Shown here: piece after piece, positions 39,937-49,242 of the stretch
Numbering within the stretch: position 1 is the first letter of the stretch
Layout of the letters: the number at the start of each line of letters is the position of its first letter
Assembly: GCF_002368095.1 (NCBI RefSeq)
Contig: NZ_AP018227.1
Coordinates: forward strand, 1,573,999-1,637,998
Origin: Calothrix parasitica NIES-267
GTDB lineage: Bacteria; Cyanobacteriota; Cyanobacteriia; Cyanobacteriales; Nostocaceae
Direction: 5' to 3'
Length of the DNA: 64,000 nt
Position numbers and translations under genes: made by a program
Notes under the pieces: model-generated
The model's database searches: none
The model's input: only the letters and a program-made list of their open reading frames with translations
Told to the model about the DNA's origin: nothing

Positions 39937-40387
39937 TTTCAAATTGTAAAAATCTGTTTCTCTTAATATAAGAAACTATGCCCGTATCAGTCATCAATTA
40001 TTTCAACAAGCAAGCTTGTTGAAAAACAATTTGACCTGTCAACGAAGTAGGTAGAGAAACCGCGAAGCGGTTTCTCTACCTCTGCTATGATTATCATTCT
40101 TATATTTATCATTTTTATCTCATTTTTCGGGCAATTTTTTCATATTGGTTGCTGCATAAATCTCTTGCTGTGACTATTTTTTAGCCGTCTTGTCACCCCT
40201 TGAAGATATTTCGTTTGAAACCCTTGGAATTCCAGAAATAGAACTTGATTGTGATGAATGGACGGCTTCCTTTTATGCTTCAACATCATATTGTGGAGGT
40301 GCTGTCTGGGAAGAAAATGTTGGAAACGATTTTAAGAGAAGAAAATTTTGGGAATGGTTTCTAAATGATGCGATATCTTCGTTATAA

Positions 40388-41429
40388 GAACATTTTGCTC
40401 CATAACATCGGTGTCGGGGTACGATACTTCGGACTTAGATTCTCACTATAGTCGTAGGTTGGGTTAGACGCACAGTTACAATTAAACATTTAACCAATCT
40501 ATTTGTATTGCGTCGTAACCCAACAAAGCACGTTTTGCTTTTAATAAAAAAATATTTAAAATGAATTTATATTTATATTTATAAAATCAATTTACGCCAA
40601 AACAAAGTCTCGAAGATTCGCCTCGAATCGCTAATATCTAATTTAATTTCATGATAAAATATTCTATAGAAATCAATTTTGAATCTTCTTGTTTTTAAGG
40701 TCAAAAATTTCTGGTTTCGTAAGAGTTGGCATCATAAATAGGTAGCTTCTCAAAGGAGATAGCGTCAGCTATATTTGAGCAGCAAACGTTTATCCTGCAC
40801 AATTTTATATTAAATTATTCTATTTTTTAAAAGTTTATAGCTTAGATGTTTGCTTACCGAACTTAAAAAATCCTAAGCTATCTCAGAAGTCATTTTTCTT
40901 GTCGCCGACGGGTATTGAACATTTTTTCCGCCTGTAGAATATTCTATCATCTAATTGAAACTTATAAATAAATTATGCAAAAACTTCGCCGCTTGATTTT
41001 TCCCTATAGAATATTAATTCTGGCTTACAAGAAATCAAAATTAATATTCGTGTTTAACCCTACCTACAATTAGCAATTACCCGTTACCAATTAATTTGCA
41101 TTACATCGTAACCCAACAAAGCATGCTTTGAATTAAGATACAATCGGAAAAATTGAATTTATAATTATATTCATAAAATCAATTTACATAAACATAAAAC
41201 CTCAAAGATTCGCTTCAAATCACTAATAACTAATTTCATTTCATGATAAAATATTATATAGAAATCAATTTTGAATCTTCTTATTATCTAAGGTCAAAAT
41301 TTTCTGTTTTCGTAAGAGTTGGCATTATAAATTAGTAGCTTCTCAAAGCCAAGGCATTGAACAGGGTTGAGAATCAATCATCTAAGCTGCTTTTTTATAT
41401 TTAATTGTTCGTAACGAAATCGTTAATAT
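40388..41429. repeat. Decayed repeat tract with MITEs and pseudogene fragments (left half)
   Basis: There is no intact gene here. A MITE-like palindrome lies at 40454-40526 (GTAGGTTGGGTTAGACGC..GCGTCGTAACCCAACAA). Two copies of a segment (40610-40760, 41190-41350) resemble the 3' end of the PD-(D/E)XK-like gene at 41430-42041: GATAAAATATT, ATCAATTTTGA and CAAAAATTTC line up in order. A ~190-bp segment, 40842-41030, recurs at 43068-43250. The tract looks like repeated duplication and decay. Confidence 0.7.
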
Positions 41430-42041
41430 CTATGAAAAATAAATTCTAAACGGTTCTGATAAAATACCTAATATTCTATCTAACTGCGTAATAAAATATT
41501 CAGTCAAATCAATTTTGACTAAATTATCTTCCAAAATCAAAAATTTCCAGTTAGTACCTGTTGAAACTGCACCATAAATACTCTGCTTCTCCAGTCCTTT
41601 ACGAGTATTGAACATTTGAGCCGCAACCATTTGAGCAACACATTGTCCCAAACCAACACGGATATCATTATCTTTAGCTTCTACTATCGTTAAAACCGGA
41701 GCAGTTACTAATGATTGGTTGCTAGACGCACTCAAGAGAAAATCACAAGCACCAGTTAAACTTTTTGATTCATCAATATTAAAAGTATTTCCAGAAAAAT
41801 AACCTACTTTGTTCTTAAATCTTCGTCTTACTTCTAGCAATATCGGTGTAATAATTAATTCAGAACGAGCTTTTTCCGTACTGATACTCGATGCCAAATC
41901 TAAAGTTTCATCCAAAGTCTCTTTCAGACGTTGAGAAGGTTCAATCGATTCAATATCACTGAATAAATGAGGAATATCTTCTACAGTTAATTCTAATTGA
42001 GCAACAGCTTGTTCTATTGTTTTAAAGTCGCTATATGACAT
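41430..42041 (-). CDS. PD-(D/E)XK-nuclease-like protein, 203 aa
   Basis: The middle shows a nuclease-like core: ELIITPILLEVRRRF, GACDFLLSASS (Asp), then TIVEAKDND (Glu-x-Lys), followed by GLGQCVAQMVAAQMFN. This resembles the N-terminal HsdR/Mrr-type domain of restriction enzymes and the many stand-alone homologs in filamentous cyanobacteria. The DNA target is unknown, and no methylase or helicase partner is beside it. Decayed copies of its 3' end (left) and 5' end (about 42703-42760) flank it. Confidence 0.65.
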   Translation of the reverse strand: MSYSDFKTIEQAVAQLELTVEDIPHLFSDIESIEPSQRLKETLDETLDLASSISTEKARSELIITPILLEVRRRFKNKVGYFSGNTFNIDESKSLTGACDFLLSASSNQSLVTAPVLTIVEAKDNDIRVGLGQCVAQMVAAQMFNTRKGLEKQSIYGAVSTGTNWKFLILEDNLVKIDLTEYFITQLDRILGILSEPFRIYFS

Positions 42042-42145
42042 GAGTTATTCTGAAAAAAATTAATAGGGAACATTGTAAGGATTATATGTTAATCTATAAT
42101 TTTATTATTCATGCTAGCAAACTAAGAAGAAAAAAATACAATTAA

Positions 42146-42502
42146 TTATTCTTTATATTTGAAATTAATTCTAATATATAATAAATAAATTCCACATAGT
42201 ATTGACAAAATTGAAAATGCAAATAAAAATTTCATACTAGGGATAGGAATTTTAAAAGAATAAAAAACATTGCAAGCTATTACTGTTGCAAACATATTCA
42301 ACATATAAAATTGCTTCTCTGGAGCTAACTTATTACTTTGTTCTGATTTTTCGTTACTTGTATTATTCCATGACTTAAGCTTAATAATCTTATTTTTCTT
42401 CCAATTGTTTTCAATATTAAAGCTTATTATCAAAGGAATCATAAATAAGAAACATTTGATAAAATGAATAAAATTCATTAACGTTAGTGACGCTGTATTC
42501 AT
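42146..42502 (-). CDS. Membrane protein of unknown function, 118 aa
   Basis: Three hydrophobic segments (IHFIKCFLFMIPLIISF, MLNMFATVIACNVFYSF, FLFAFSILSILCGIYLLY) separated by a basic, Asn-rich loop (ENNWKKNKIIKLKSWNN). Family not recognised. It sits within the repeat-rich tract, and its base composition is like the surroundings. It could be an intact gene or a remnant. Confidence 0.4.
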   Translation of the reverse strand: MNTASLTLMNFIHFIKCFLFMIPLIISFNIENNWKKNKIIKLKSWNNTSNEKSEQSNKLAPEKQFYMLNMFATVIACNVFYSFKIPIPSMKFLFAFSILSILCGIYLLYIRINFKYKE

Positions 42503-43430
42503 ACTTTTTAAATGTATTTAGTGCTAAAGTTTCGGTGAAGCTCCGCATAACACAAAATTTTAAACAGTAGTTCGTATTATTATTTTTAACAATAAATAAT
42601 TATTCTTTTTACCACTATATTGGTGTTGGGTTATGACACGGTAACTTAGATTCTAACTATAACCAAAATTATTATTCGTGTCTAACCCAACCTACTTTCT
42701 TGTTCTATTGTTTTAAAGTCGCTATATAACATGACTTATTCGGAGAAAGATTGAAAAATACAACTAGAACGCAGGTTGGCTCATTCATTAGAAAACTAAA
42801 GTTTCGGAGAAGCTCCGCATAACAAAAATTTTAAACAGTAGCTCACGTTATTAATTTTAACAACAAATAATAATAATTATTTGAACAACGATATTGGTGT
42901 TGGGTCACGACACGATAACTTAGATTCTCACTCTAACCAAAATTAGTTTCCGTCTCTAACTCAACCTACCTTTTTCTTGAATCCGAAACGCTAACAGGTG
43001 ATTGAGCAGCAAAAATATAAGCAACACAGTTACTTTATGTTGAGTTATTAGCTTACAAGTTGACAGGTTAGATGTTTGCTTACCGAATTTATTAAAATCC
43101 TAAGCTATCTCGAAAGTCCATTTCTCTGTCGCCGACGGCTATTTAATAATTTTTTCCGCCTATAGAATATTCTATCATCTCATTGAACCATTAAAATAAA
43201 CTATGCGAAAATTCTGTAGGATATTTTTTCGTTGTGCAATATTAATGTTGGGTTACGACACGATATATAAAATTTTGTTTCAATCAAAATTAATTTATGT
43301 CCTCCGGACACGCTATCTCCCCGAGGGATACGCTTAGTCTGACGACTCGCTGCGTGAACGCTAGCGCTAACGTGTCTAACCCAACCTACCTTCTACAATC
43401 AATTACCAATTACCCATTACCTATTACCAA
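42503..43430. repeat. Decayed repeat tract (right half), nested MITEs
   Basis: A direct duplication of ~172 bp (42524-42695 and 42796-42969) contains MITE copies bounded by TTGGTGTTGGGT and CTAACCCAACCTAC. Between them, 42703-42760 matches the first codons of the PD-(D/E)XK-like gene. At 43068-43250 lies the second copy of the segment at 40842-41030. A third MITE (43246-43389) is interrupted by another palindromic element (about 43297-43370). No gene was seen. Confidence 0.7.
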
Positions 43431-43434
43431 TTAC
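43396..43434. repeat. STRR tract at the ppsA stop codon
   Basis: Heptamers of the CAATTAC/CCATTAC type run across the end of ppsA and supply its TAA stop. Confidence 0.85.
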
Positions 43435-45902
43435 AAATCCTCCTCAACCTTGGCAACTTCTAACATAGTTTTCAAAACCGAATCGGGATTTAAACTAATT
43501 GAATCAATCCCTTCTTCAACCAAAAATTGAGCAAATTCTGGATAATCGCTTGGTGCTTGTCCGCAAATTCCAATTTTACGATTATGCTTTTTCACGGATT
43601 GAATCGCTAATTTCACCATCCGTTTTACTCCTTCGCTACGCTCGTCAAACAATCTTGCTACTAACGAAGAATCTCTATCCAATCCCAAAGTTAACTGAGT
43701 CAAATCATTTGAACCAATCGAAAAACCGTCAAAAACTTGAGCGAATTCTTCAGCCATTATTACGTTATTTGGTAACTCGCACATCACGTAAACCTGCAAA
43801 CCATTAACACCCTGCTGCAAGCCATTTTTCGCCATTTCTGCTAATACCAAACGTCCTTCATCGGGAGTACGACAAAAAGGAATCATCGGAATCAAATTAG
43901 TCAAACCCATTTCTTCCCTTACTCGCAGAATCGCTTCACACTCCAATGCAAAACCTTCGCGATAGCGTTCGTCATAATAACGCGCTGCACCTCTCCAACC
44001 CAACATCGGATTTTCTTCGTTGGGTTCAAACTGTTTACCTCCCAACAAATTTGCATATTCATTACTTTTAAAATCCGACATCCTTACTATTACCGGCTTC
44101 GGATAAAACGCTGCTGTAATTCTGGCGATTCCTTGAGCTAATTTATCGACAAAAAATGCTGGTTTATTTTCATAAAGTGCAGTTATCTGAGCAATTTTAT
44201 CCTTTACAAAGGCATCTTCTAATTCATCAAAATTAATTAAAGCCATTGGATGAATTTGAATTTGATTGGCAATAATAAATTCAGTCCGAGCCAACCCAAC
44301 ACCATCACTGGGAATTGTAGATAAACGAAATGCTTCTTGAGGATTACCTACATTCATTAAAATTTGCGTTTGGGTACGAGGTAAATCTTCCAACTGCACT
44401 TCTTCTACTTCAAAAGGTAACAATCCTTGATAAACTTTACCTTCTTCCCCTTCCGCACAAGAAACCGTTACTTCTTGGGAAGTTTTCAACACCTCGGTGG
44501 CATTTTCACATCCTACAATTGCAGGAACACCCAACTCCCTCGCAATAATTGCTGAATGACAAGTTCTACCACCAGAATTAGTCACAATTGCGCTGGCTTT
44601 TTTCATAATCGGTTCCCAATCCGGGTCAGTTCTATCGGTGACCAATATTTCCCCCGGTTGAAACTGCTCAATTCGACTAATGTCTACAATTACCCGCGCT
44701 TTCCCATTACTAATAGCTTCCCCAACAGCACGTCCGGTGGTGAGCAGAGTGGGGGAAGAAATATTTTCCTTGTCCCCTTGTCTCCTTGTCCCCTTGTCAA
44801 TAAATTTATAGCTTCTTAAAGTATTCTGCTGTTTCTGCGACTGTACCGTTTCCGGACGAGCTTGGACGATAAATAATTCGTTGGTAATACCATCTTTCGC
44901 CCATTCCATATCCATCGGGGTATACTTCCCGTGAACGTGGGAATAATGGTCTTCTATTAAACAAGCCCAATGCCCAAGCTGTAATATTTCTTCATCATTT
45001 AAAGCAAATTTAGCTCTTTCAACTGACGAAACAGAAACGTTTTTCACGTTTTTCGAGCCGTCATCATAAATCATTTTGATTTCTTTACTCCCCAATCTCT
45101 TATCGATGATTGGACGATACCCCGATATCAAAGTTGGCTTAAAAACATGATATTCGTCGGGATTTACCGCTCCTTGAACTACGTTTTCTCCCAAACCATA
45201 AGCTGCTGTTATCAAAGCCGCATCTTTAAAACCACTTTCGGTTTCGATAGAAAACATTACCCCAGAAGTCGCTAAATCCGAACGCACCATTTTTTGCACT
45301 CCCACCGCTAGCGCAACTTCAAAATGGTCAAAACCTTTTGTATGACGATAAGAAATTGCTCTATCTGTGAATAGCGAAGCAAAACAGCGATGGGTAGCAG
45401 CTAAAACTTCTTCAACTGTTGTCACATTCAGATAAGTTTCCTGCTGTCCTGCAAAACTAGCGTCTGGTAAATCTTCAGCAGTCGCACTTGAGCGCACCGC
45501 TACATCAGTATCGGCATTGTACCGCTCGCACAATCTTTTATATGATGTTGCGATCGCACTCCTAAATTCGATGGGGAATGGTGTGTGGAGCAACAACTTC
45601 CGCGCTTTCCTAGCCCGGATGCGTAGATTTTGCAAATCATTGACATCCAAATCGGCAAAAAGCGTCCTTAATTTTTCTTCTAATCCCGCAGACTCAATAA
45701 AATAACGGTAAGCACAAGCAGTAGTCGCAAAACCAGTCGGAACGTTAACCCCCTTCGGAGTCAACTGTCCAATCATTTCCCCCAAAGACGCATTTTTTCC
45801 GCCAACTATAGGAATATCATTAATACCGATTTCATCAAACCACAGTACCAAAGCTTGTTCTCTAGAGGATTCGCGAGTATTTTTGTTAGCTACTTTATCC
45901 AT
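43431..45902 (-). CDS. ppsA: Phosphoenolpyruvate synthase
   Basis: The ATG at 45902 has AGGGGAA upstream, so the earlier Met at 45959 is not needed. 823 residues: an N-terminal ATP-binding domain (LVLWFDEIGINDIPIVGGKNASLGEM; RSSATAEDLPDASFAGQQETYLN), the swivelling domain with phospho-His449 in TNSGGRTCHSAIIARELG, and the C-terminal PEP/pyruvate barrel (GICGQAPSDYPEFAQFLVEEGIDSISLNPDSV). It makes PEP from pyruvate for gluconeogenesis. An extra DKGTRRQGDKEN segment before the His domain is encoded by a heptamer repeat. The catalytic motifs are intact. Confidence 0.95.
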   Translation of the reverse strand: MDKVANKNTRESSREQALVLWFDEIGINDIPIVGGKNASLGEMIGQLTPKGVNVPTGFATTACAYRYFIESAGLEEKLRTLFADLDVNDLQNLRIRARKARKLLLHTPFPIEFRSAIATSYKRLCERYNADTDVAVRSSATAEDLPDASFAGQQETYLNVTTVEEVLAATHRCFASLFTDRAISYRHTKGFDHFEVALAVGVQKMVRSDLATSGVMFSIETESGFKDAALITAAYGLGENVVQGAVNPDEYHVFKPTLISGYRPIIDKRLGSKEIKMIYDDGSKNVKNVSVSSVERAKFALNDEEILQLGHWACLIEDHYSHVHGKYTPMDMEWAKDGITNELFIVQARPETVQSQKQQNTLRSYKFIDKGTRRQGDKENISSPTLLTTGRAVGEAISNGKARVIVDISRIEQFQPGEILVTDRTDPDWEPIMKKASAIVTNSGGRTCHSAIIARELGVPAIVGCENATEVLKTSQEVTVSCAEGEEGKVYQGLLPFEVEEVQLEDLPRTQTQILMNVGNPQEAFRLSTIPSDGVGLARTEFIIANQIQIHPMALINFDELEDAFVKDKIAQITALYENKPAFFVDKLAQGIARITAAFYPKPVIVRMSDFKSNEYANLLGGKQFEPNEENPMLGWRGAARYYDERYREGFALECEAILRVREEMGLTNLIPMIPFCRTPDEGRLVLAEMAKNGLQQGVNGLQVYVMCELPNNVIMAEEFAQVFDGFSIGSNDLTQLTLGLDRDSSLVARLFDERSEGVKRMVKLAIQSVKKHNRKIGICGQAPSDYPEFAQFLVEEGIDSISLNPDSVLKTMLEVAKVEEDL
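44768..44798. repeat. STRR inside ppsA
   Basis: CCTTGTC-type heptamers (about four, some with an extra C/T) lie in frame within ppsA and encode a charged linker (KGTRRQGDK) between the ATP-binding and phospho-His domains. Confidence 0.85.
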
Positions 45903-46657
45903 AACTATTTCCCCTGGAAAGACGTAGGAATATTTATTAATTAAATTTTCAACTTGCAATACCCGTCAATAACAGATTCTGTCGCAAGTTTCCACCCACC
46001 ATAACAAAAATATGAGGTGAGAACTTTCAACGAAAAAACCTTCCTAAAGCCAGGTTTGCATCAAGACTCAATAACAAGAGCCACTACTTCTTTCTAGGAG
46101 AGCTTTAAATATTTTATGCTTGGGAATTAACTTTTTGATTTTGGCTACTGATTCAGATTTACTCAAACCAATTTTAATATTCCACCATATAAATTACGAG
46201 GGCTTTACACGAATGCATTACCCCACATAATTAATAAAGGATTTTCCTTACTTGCTACTTGCTACTCCCTACTCCCAGCCCACAGCAATTACGGACATTT
46301 TCTACTCCTAAAAATTGCCCAATATTTTATCTAATTATCAAAAACACAGCTAAATGCTTGACTCTTTTTTCATAAAAAGGTATATTGCATTACCACTAAA
46401 ACCAATATCTTGCAAAAAAAAGACAGCACCCCCTAATTTAGAAACCATAATCGAACTGTTGGCAGTTCTAAATGGCCGTTTGGGTGTGCTGAACTAATAT
46501 TGGATGTCAAAAATGTCAAAACAATTTTGGACGAGATTTTTTAGATAAAAAACAGAGATTCTATAGCTTCTCTTAGCATTGGATATTATTTTTTTCGATT
46601 CGCGCATTAACTAATTAGTTGCTATTAACAACAGATTTACACAGCAGAACTTCAAAA
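45903..46657. other. ppsA upstream region
   Basis: No gene seen. A CTTGCTACTTGCTACTCCCTACTCCC heptamer stretch lies at about 46251-46276. An imperfect hairpin, CAGCACCCCCTAATTTAGAA against TTCTAAATGGCCG..GGGTGTGCTG, lies at 46423-46491. The ppsA promoter is expected near 45910-46100. Confidence 0.5.
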
Positions 46658-46891
46658 TTAGTCGTTCTCCCATACTTCCCTGCCAATCAAGTCCGCTATA
46701 CGGTCGCGTAGCAGAAATTCGCATTTTTCTAACTCGCATTCAATACAAACCCACTCCCTAGCTGGTATGTATTGACATAGGGTATATATCGGCTGTTGTC
46801 GGCTAACTACTCCTTTCTGAACCAATCGTCGCGCTTCATCCTGAATCACGTCTAAAGAGTAATTGATAGAAGGCACCGTATTCACACTCAT
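46658..46891 (-). CDS. DUF4327 family protein, 77 aa
   Basis: This matches from memory the cyanobacterial DUF4327 family: YSLDVIQDEARRLVQKGVVSRQQPIYTLCQYIPAREWVCIECELE. It has three cysteines (TLCQY, VCIEC with a CxxxxxxC-like spacing) and an acidic end. Function unknown. It probably forms its own transcription unit. Confidence 0.88.
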   Translation of the reverse strand: MSVNTVPSINYSLDVIQDEARRLVQKGVVSRQQPIYTLCQYIPAREWVCIECELEKCEFLLRDRIADLIGREVWEND

Positions 46892-48083
46892 AATTGCTAC
46901 TCGCTATTTTACACGTAAGTATTATTCCCAAAATTTACCGGAAACGAACATAGTTAGTAACCAGTTCGTTATCATTTTTTTGTAATTTGCTATACGGAAC
47001 TAATTTCATTTTGACGCTATACACTCTCAAAAAATATAAAGATATGTTAAGAATGTCATGTTTTTATGACATAGCTTTCTTCTCTGTTAAGCATCAAGAT
47101 GAGAGTAGCAAATGTAACACTTCAAAAAAATGTATCCTAACATGTTTAAACAAAGCACCCTAAGAGTGCTGCTAAGCAGGTGAAATCAATGTATTTAGCA
47201 GGATTCCAAGTTTTGTAAATAGATTTGCTGCTTGAATAACTTATCTATAGCAATCTTTGAGTTTGGATGCATCTGTCCCTAGGGGAACTAAGCAAACAAT
47301 ATTGAAATAATAGCAATGTATAATCTGTGGCTTTATATAAAAAATAAACTACAACGAAAAAGCTATGGATTCACTTATTGTTAACAATTTCTTAAACAGA
47401 TAAATAACTGCTTAGTTAAGTAAAGCACTACCTATGAACAAAAATCCCTCGGATAGATAGCTGTAACAAACGGCGGATAGTCATAAGTTGTGTCGAACAC
47501 CATAAGATTCATTAATCATCAATTTCAGCTATCTTATGTCTTTGCGTAAACTGTGAATTGTATCAGTTTTTTTGTATCATATATGACTTTATTGCTATTT
47601 ATGAACTCCCATTAATTTACGTAAATTATTGGAGCAAGTATTGTTAAGTTTGGTAAACACAGAAAAATTCTTGAGAATAAGGCTATGGAAGAATGTATGA
47701 TGTAAGGTTTATTAGAATAATCTCTTAAAATGGTATAAACGTGGAATATCACAATCTAATTTACCTATAGGGGTGATATTTAATCAACGCAGGGAGCAGC
47801 GGTTAAGGAAGAGTAAATAGGTGAGAACAGGTAATTAAAGAAGTAGTAAAGCCAAATAATTTTATCAGTATTAAACCCATAAGGGCATTTGCATCTTCTA
47901 GTATTGAGTGGAAAATATCAGCGCGATACGAAAAACTGCAATCAAATCATAAATTTTCCCCTATCCCTATTTCTTAATCCCCATATAAACAAACAGACGC
48001 AACTGTGATTGCGTCTGTTTCAGTATTTGGCTAAGCTTTGATTAAGAGCAAGTAATCTTTACTATTCCTACTTAATTTATTTT
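46892..48083. other. 1.2-kb gap without recognisable genes
   Basis: No open frame with a ribosome site and no tRNA-like fold were found. A small hairpin GTCATGTTTTTATGAC (about 47056-47071) and a GCACCCTAAGAGTGC palindrome (about 47155-47169) are present. The rest is AT-rich. It is long enough to hold a non-coding RNA or decayed genes, but I cannot name one. Confidence 0.5.
47991..48020. terminator. Bidirectional terminator after rbfA
   Basis: AAACAGACGCAA and TTGCGTCTGTTT form a perfect 12-bp stem with a 6-base loop 64 bp after the rbfA stop. Runs of T on either strand (A-rich left arm) suit intrinsic termination of rbfA. Confidence 0.75.
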
Positions 48084-48476
48084 CTAATCAATATCTTCTG
48101 CTCGTTCCTCAAATTCTGGCTTTTGTTGGTCTTTAATTTGATTTAAAAGAGATAATACTTTGTTACCTCTTTCAATCGAACGGTCTTCTAGGAAGATAAC
48201 TTCTGGGGTACGACGTAAACGAACCCTTGAACCAAGTTCGCTACGGACGTAACCAGTTGCCGATTTTAAACCAGCCATTGTTTCTTCTCTGGCTTCATCA
48301 GTACCATAAATTGAAACGTAGATTTTGGCGTGTTGTAAATCCCCAGAAACATCTACATCAGTAACGCTAACCATTCCCGTGCCCACTCGGTCATCTTTAA
48401 TTCCGTTGAGCAACATTTGGCTAACTTCCCGTCTAATTAATTCAGCAACGCGGGAAACGCGGCGATTAGTAGCCAT
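48084..48476 (-). CDS. rbfA: Ribosome-binding factor A
   Basis: 130 residues with the RbfA KH-like fold: [53 protein letters not shown], then [27 protein letters not shown]. It binds the 30S subunit and helps mature the 16S rRNA 5' end, important in the cold. DUF751 lies upstream on the same strand, an arrangement I recall from other cyanobacteria. Confidence 0.95.
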   Translation of the reverse strand: MATNRRVSRVAELIRREVSQMLLNGIKDDRVGTGMVSVTDVDVSGDLQHAKIYVSIYGTDEAREETMAGLKSATGYVRSELGSRVRLRRTPEVIFLEDRSIERGNKVLSLLNQIKDQQKPEFEERAEDID

Positions 48477-48869
48477 AAAAATAGCCTCCTAACAGAGGTT
48501 TTACTATAGAAATGATGGTTTTTTTTAAGTGTAGGTTCAAATTCCCTCACTACAATCTGCTTATCTTAGGACAACCTTACATCTGCTTTAATTATTTTGC
48601 TTTAATTATTAAGCCATAAGACACAACAACAGAAACAATGACTTTAATAATTCCTTGGTAGAACTTCAACCTTTTCCGATTATGGAATGCAGTTAGATAA
48701 ATGCTCTACCCAATTTTAATAGTTAAAAAACATTATCCTCACTTCCTCTAATGTTGTGTTGACTCGAATTTGTCAATTGCTAATAGCAATTCCCGACCGT
48801 ACTTCTCAATAAATATCTATTTACAGATACTTATAGCCACTTTTTAAGTTTAACTTCTATAAAAACTAG
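48477..48869. other. Gap between DUF751 and rbfA
   Basis: AT-rich with a CTTTAATTATT duplication near 48590-48610. It probably carries an rbfA promoter. A GGTTCAAATTCC string near 48535 resembles a tRNA T-loop but has no matching stem. Nothing else was seen. Confidence 0.5.
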
Positions 48870-49076
48870 CTAAGTTGTACTTAAACCAAGCATTGCACGC
48901 AGGGTAAAAGAAATAAAAACCAGAATACCCACTAACAGCGCTATAAAAGCAATTGAGGTGATGCGGCGTTTAAATATTGGTTGTAACCAGCTAAACGCAT
49001 TTAAAAATACACCCAATAAGGTAGTTACGAAGTAGCGAACGTAATTAGATACGTTATTCCAAAAACCCTCAAACAT
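48870..49076 (-). CDS. DUF751 small membrane protein, 68 aa
   Basis: MFEGFWNNVSNYVRYFVTTLLGVFLNAFSWLQPIFKRR followed by a membrane helix (ITSIAFIALLVGILVFISFTL). This matches the DUF751/Ycf33-like cyanobacterial family usually found next to rbfA. Two hydrophobic segments suggest a thylakoid or plasma membrane location. Function unknown. Confidence 0.85.
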   Translation of the reverse strand: MFEGFWNNVSNYVRYFVTTLLGVFLNAFSWLQPIFKRRITSIAFIALLVGILVFISFTLRAMLGLSTT

Positions 49077-49242
49077 TTTTTTTACAGTGTCTTAATAAAC
49101 TGTAGTTTTTTTTGATGAACTTACTCCAATCTGCATTGTAATCTAAAGGAAGGTAAATATCTCACATAATATAAGATTATTAAGATTATATAGTTTATTA
49201 TTTTTCAATATTCCTTGCACAATAGCGATTTGTTTAAGTTTA

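Larger units (their letters stand above)
38551..40204 (+). mobile_element. IS4-type insertion sequence with 9-bp target duplication
   Basis: The element is 1654 bp with perfect 16-bp terminal inverted repeats (TTCAAGGGGTGACAAG at 38551; its complement ends at 40204). The 9-bp duplication GATATTTCG is at 38542-38550 and 40205-40213. Inside each end lie an ATGATAATCAT palindrome (38628-38638 and, inverted, 40087-40097) and a strong hairpin (38646-38686, 20-bp stem; 40049-40081, 15-bp stem). The perfect ends and duplication suggest recent insertion. Confidence 0.93.
38149..40387 (+). pseudogene. Imm5-like immunity protein gene split by an IS
   Basis: The gene runs 38149-38550 and resumes at 40214-40387 in the same frame once the IS and one 9-bp target copy are removed, giving 191 residues: ...CVLYDISF joined to ETLGIPEIELD.... 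Features such as ARKVLVNWESC, LLEIAENYLQ, AYAGFACVSAALCVLYD and DEWTASFYAS recall Imm5-type helical immunity proteins of polymorphic toxin systems (family call by memory, moderate). No toxin gene is adjacent. The 3' part has no start of its own. Confidence 0.7.

Noticed and set aside
48477-48560. GGTTCAAATTCC resembling a tRNA T-loop
   Set aside because: The flanking bases do not form a 5-bp T stem, and no acceptor or anticodon arm is found.
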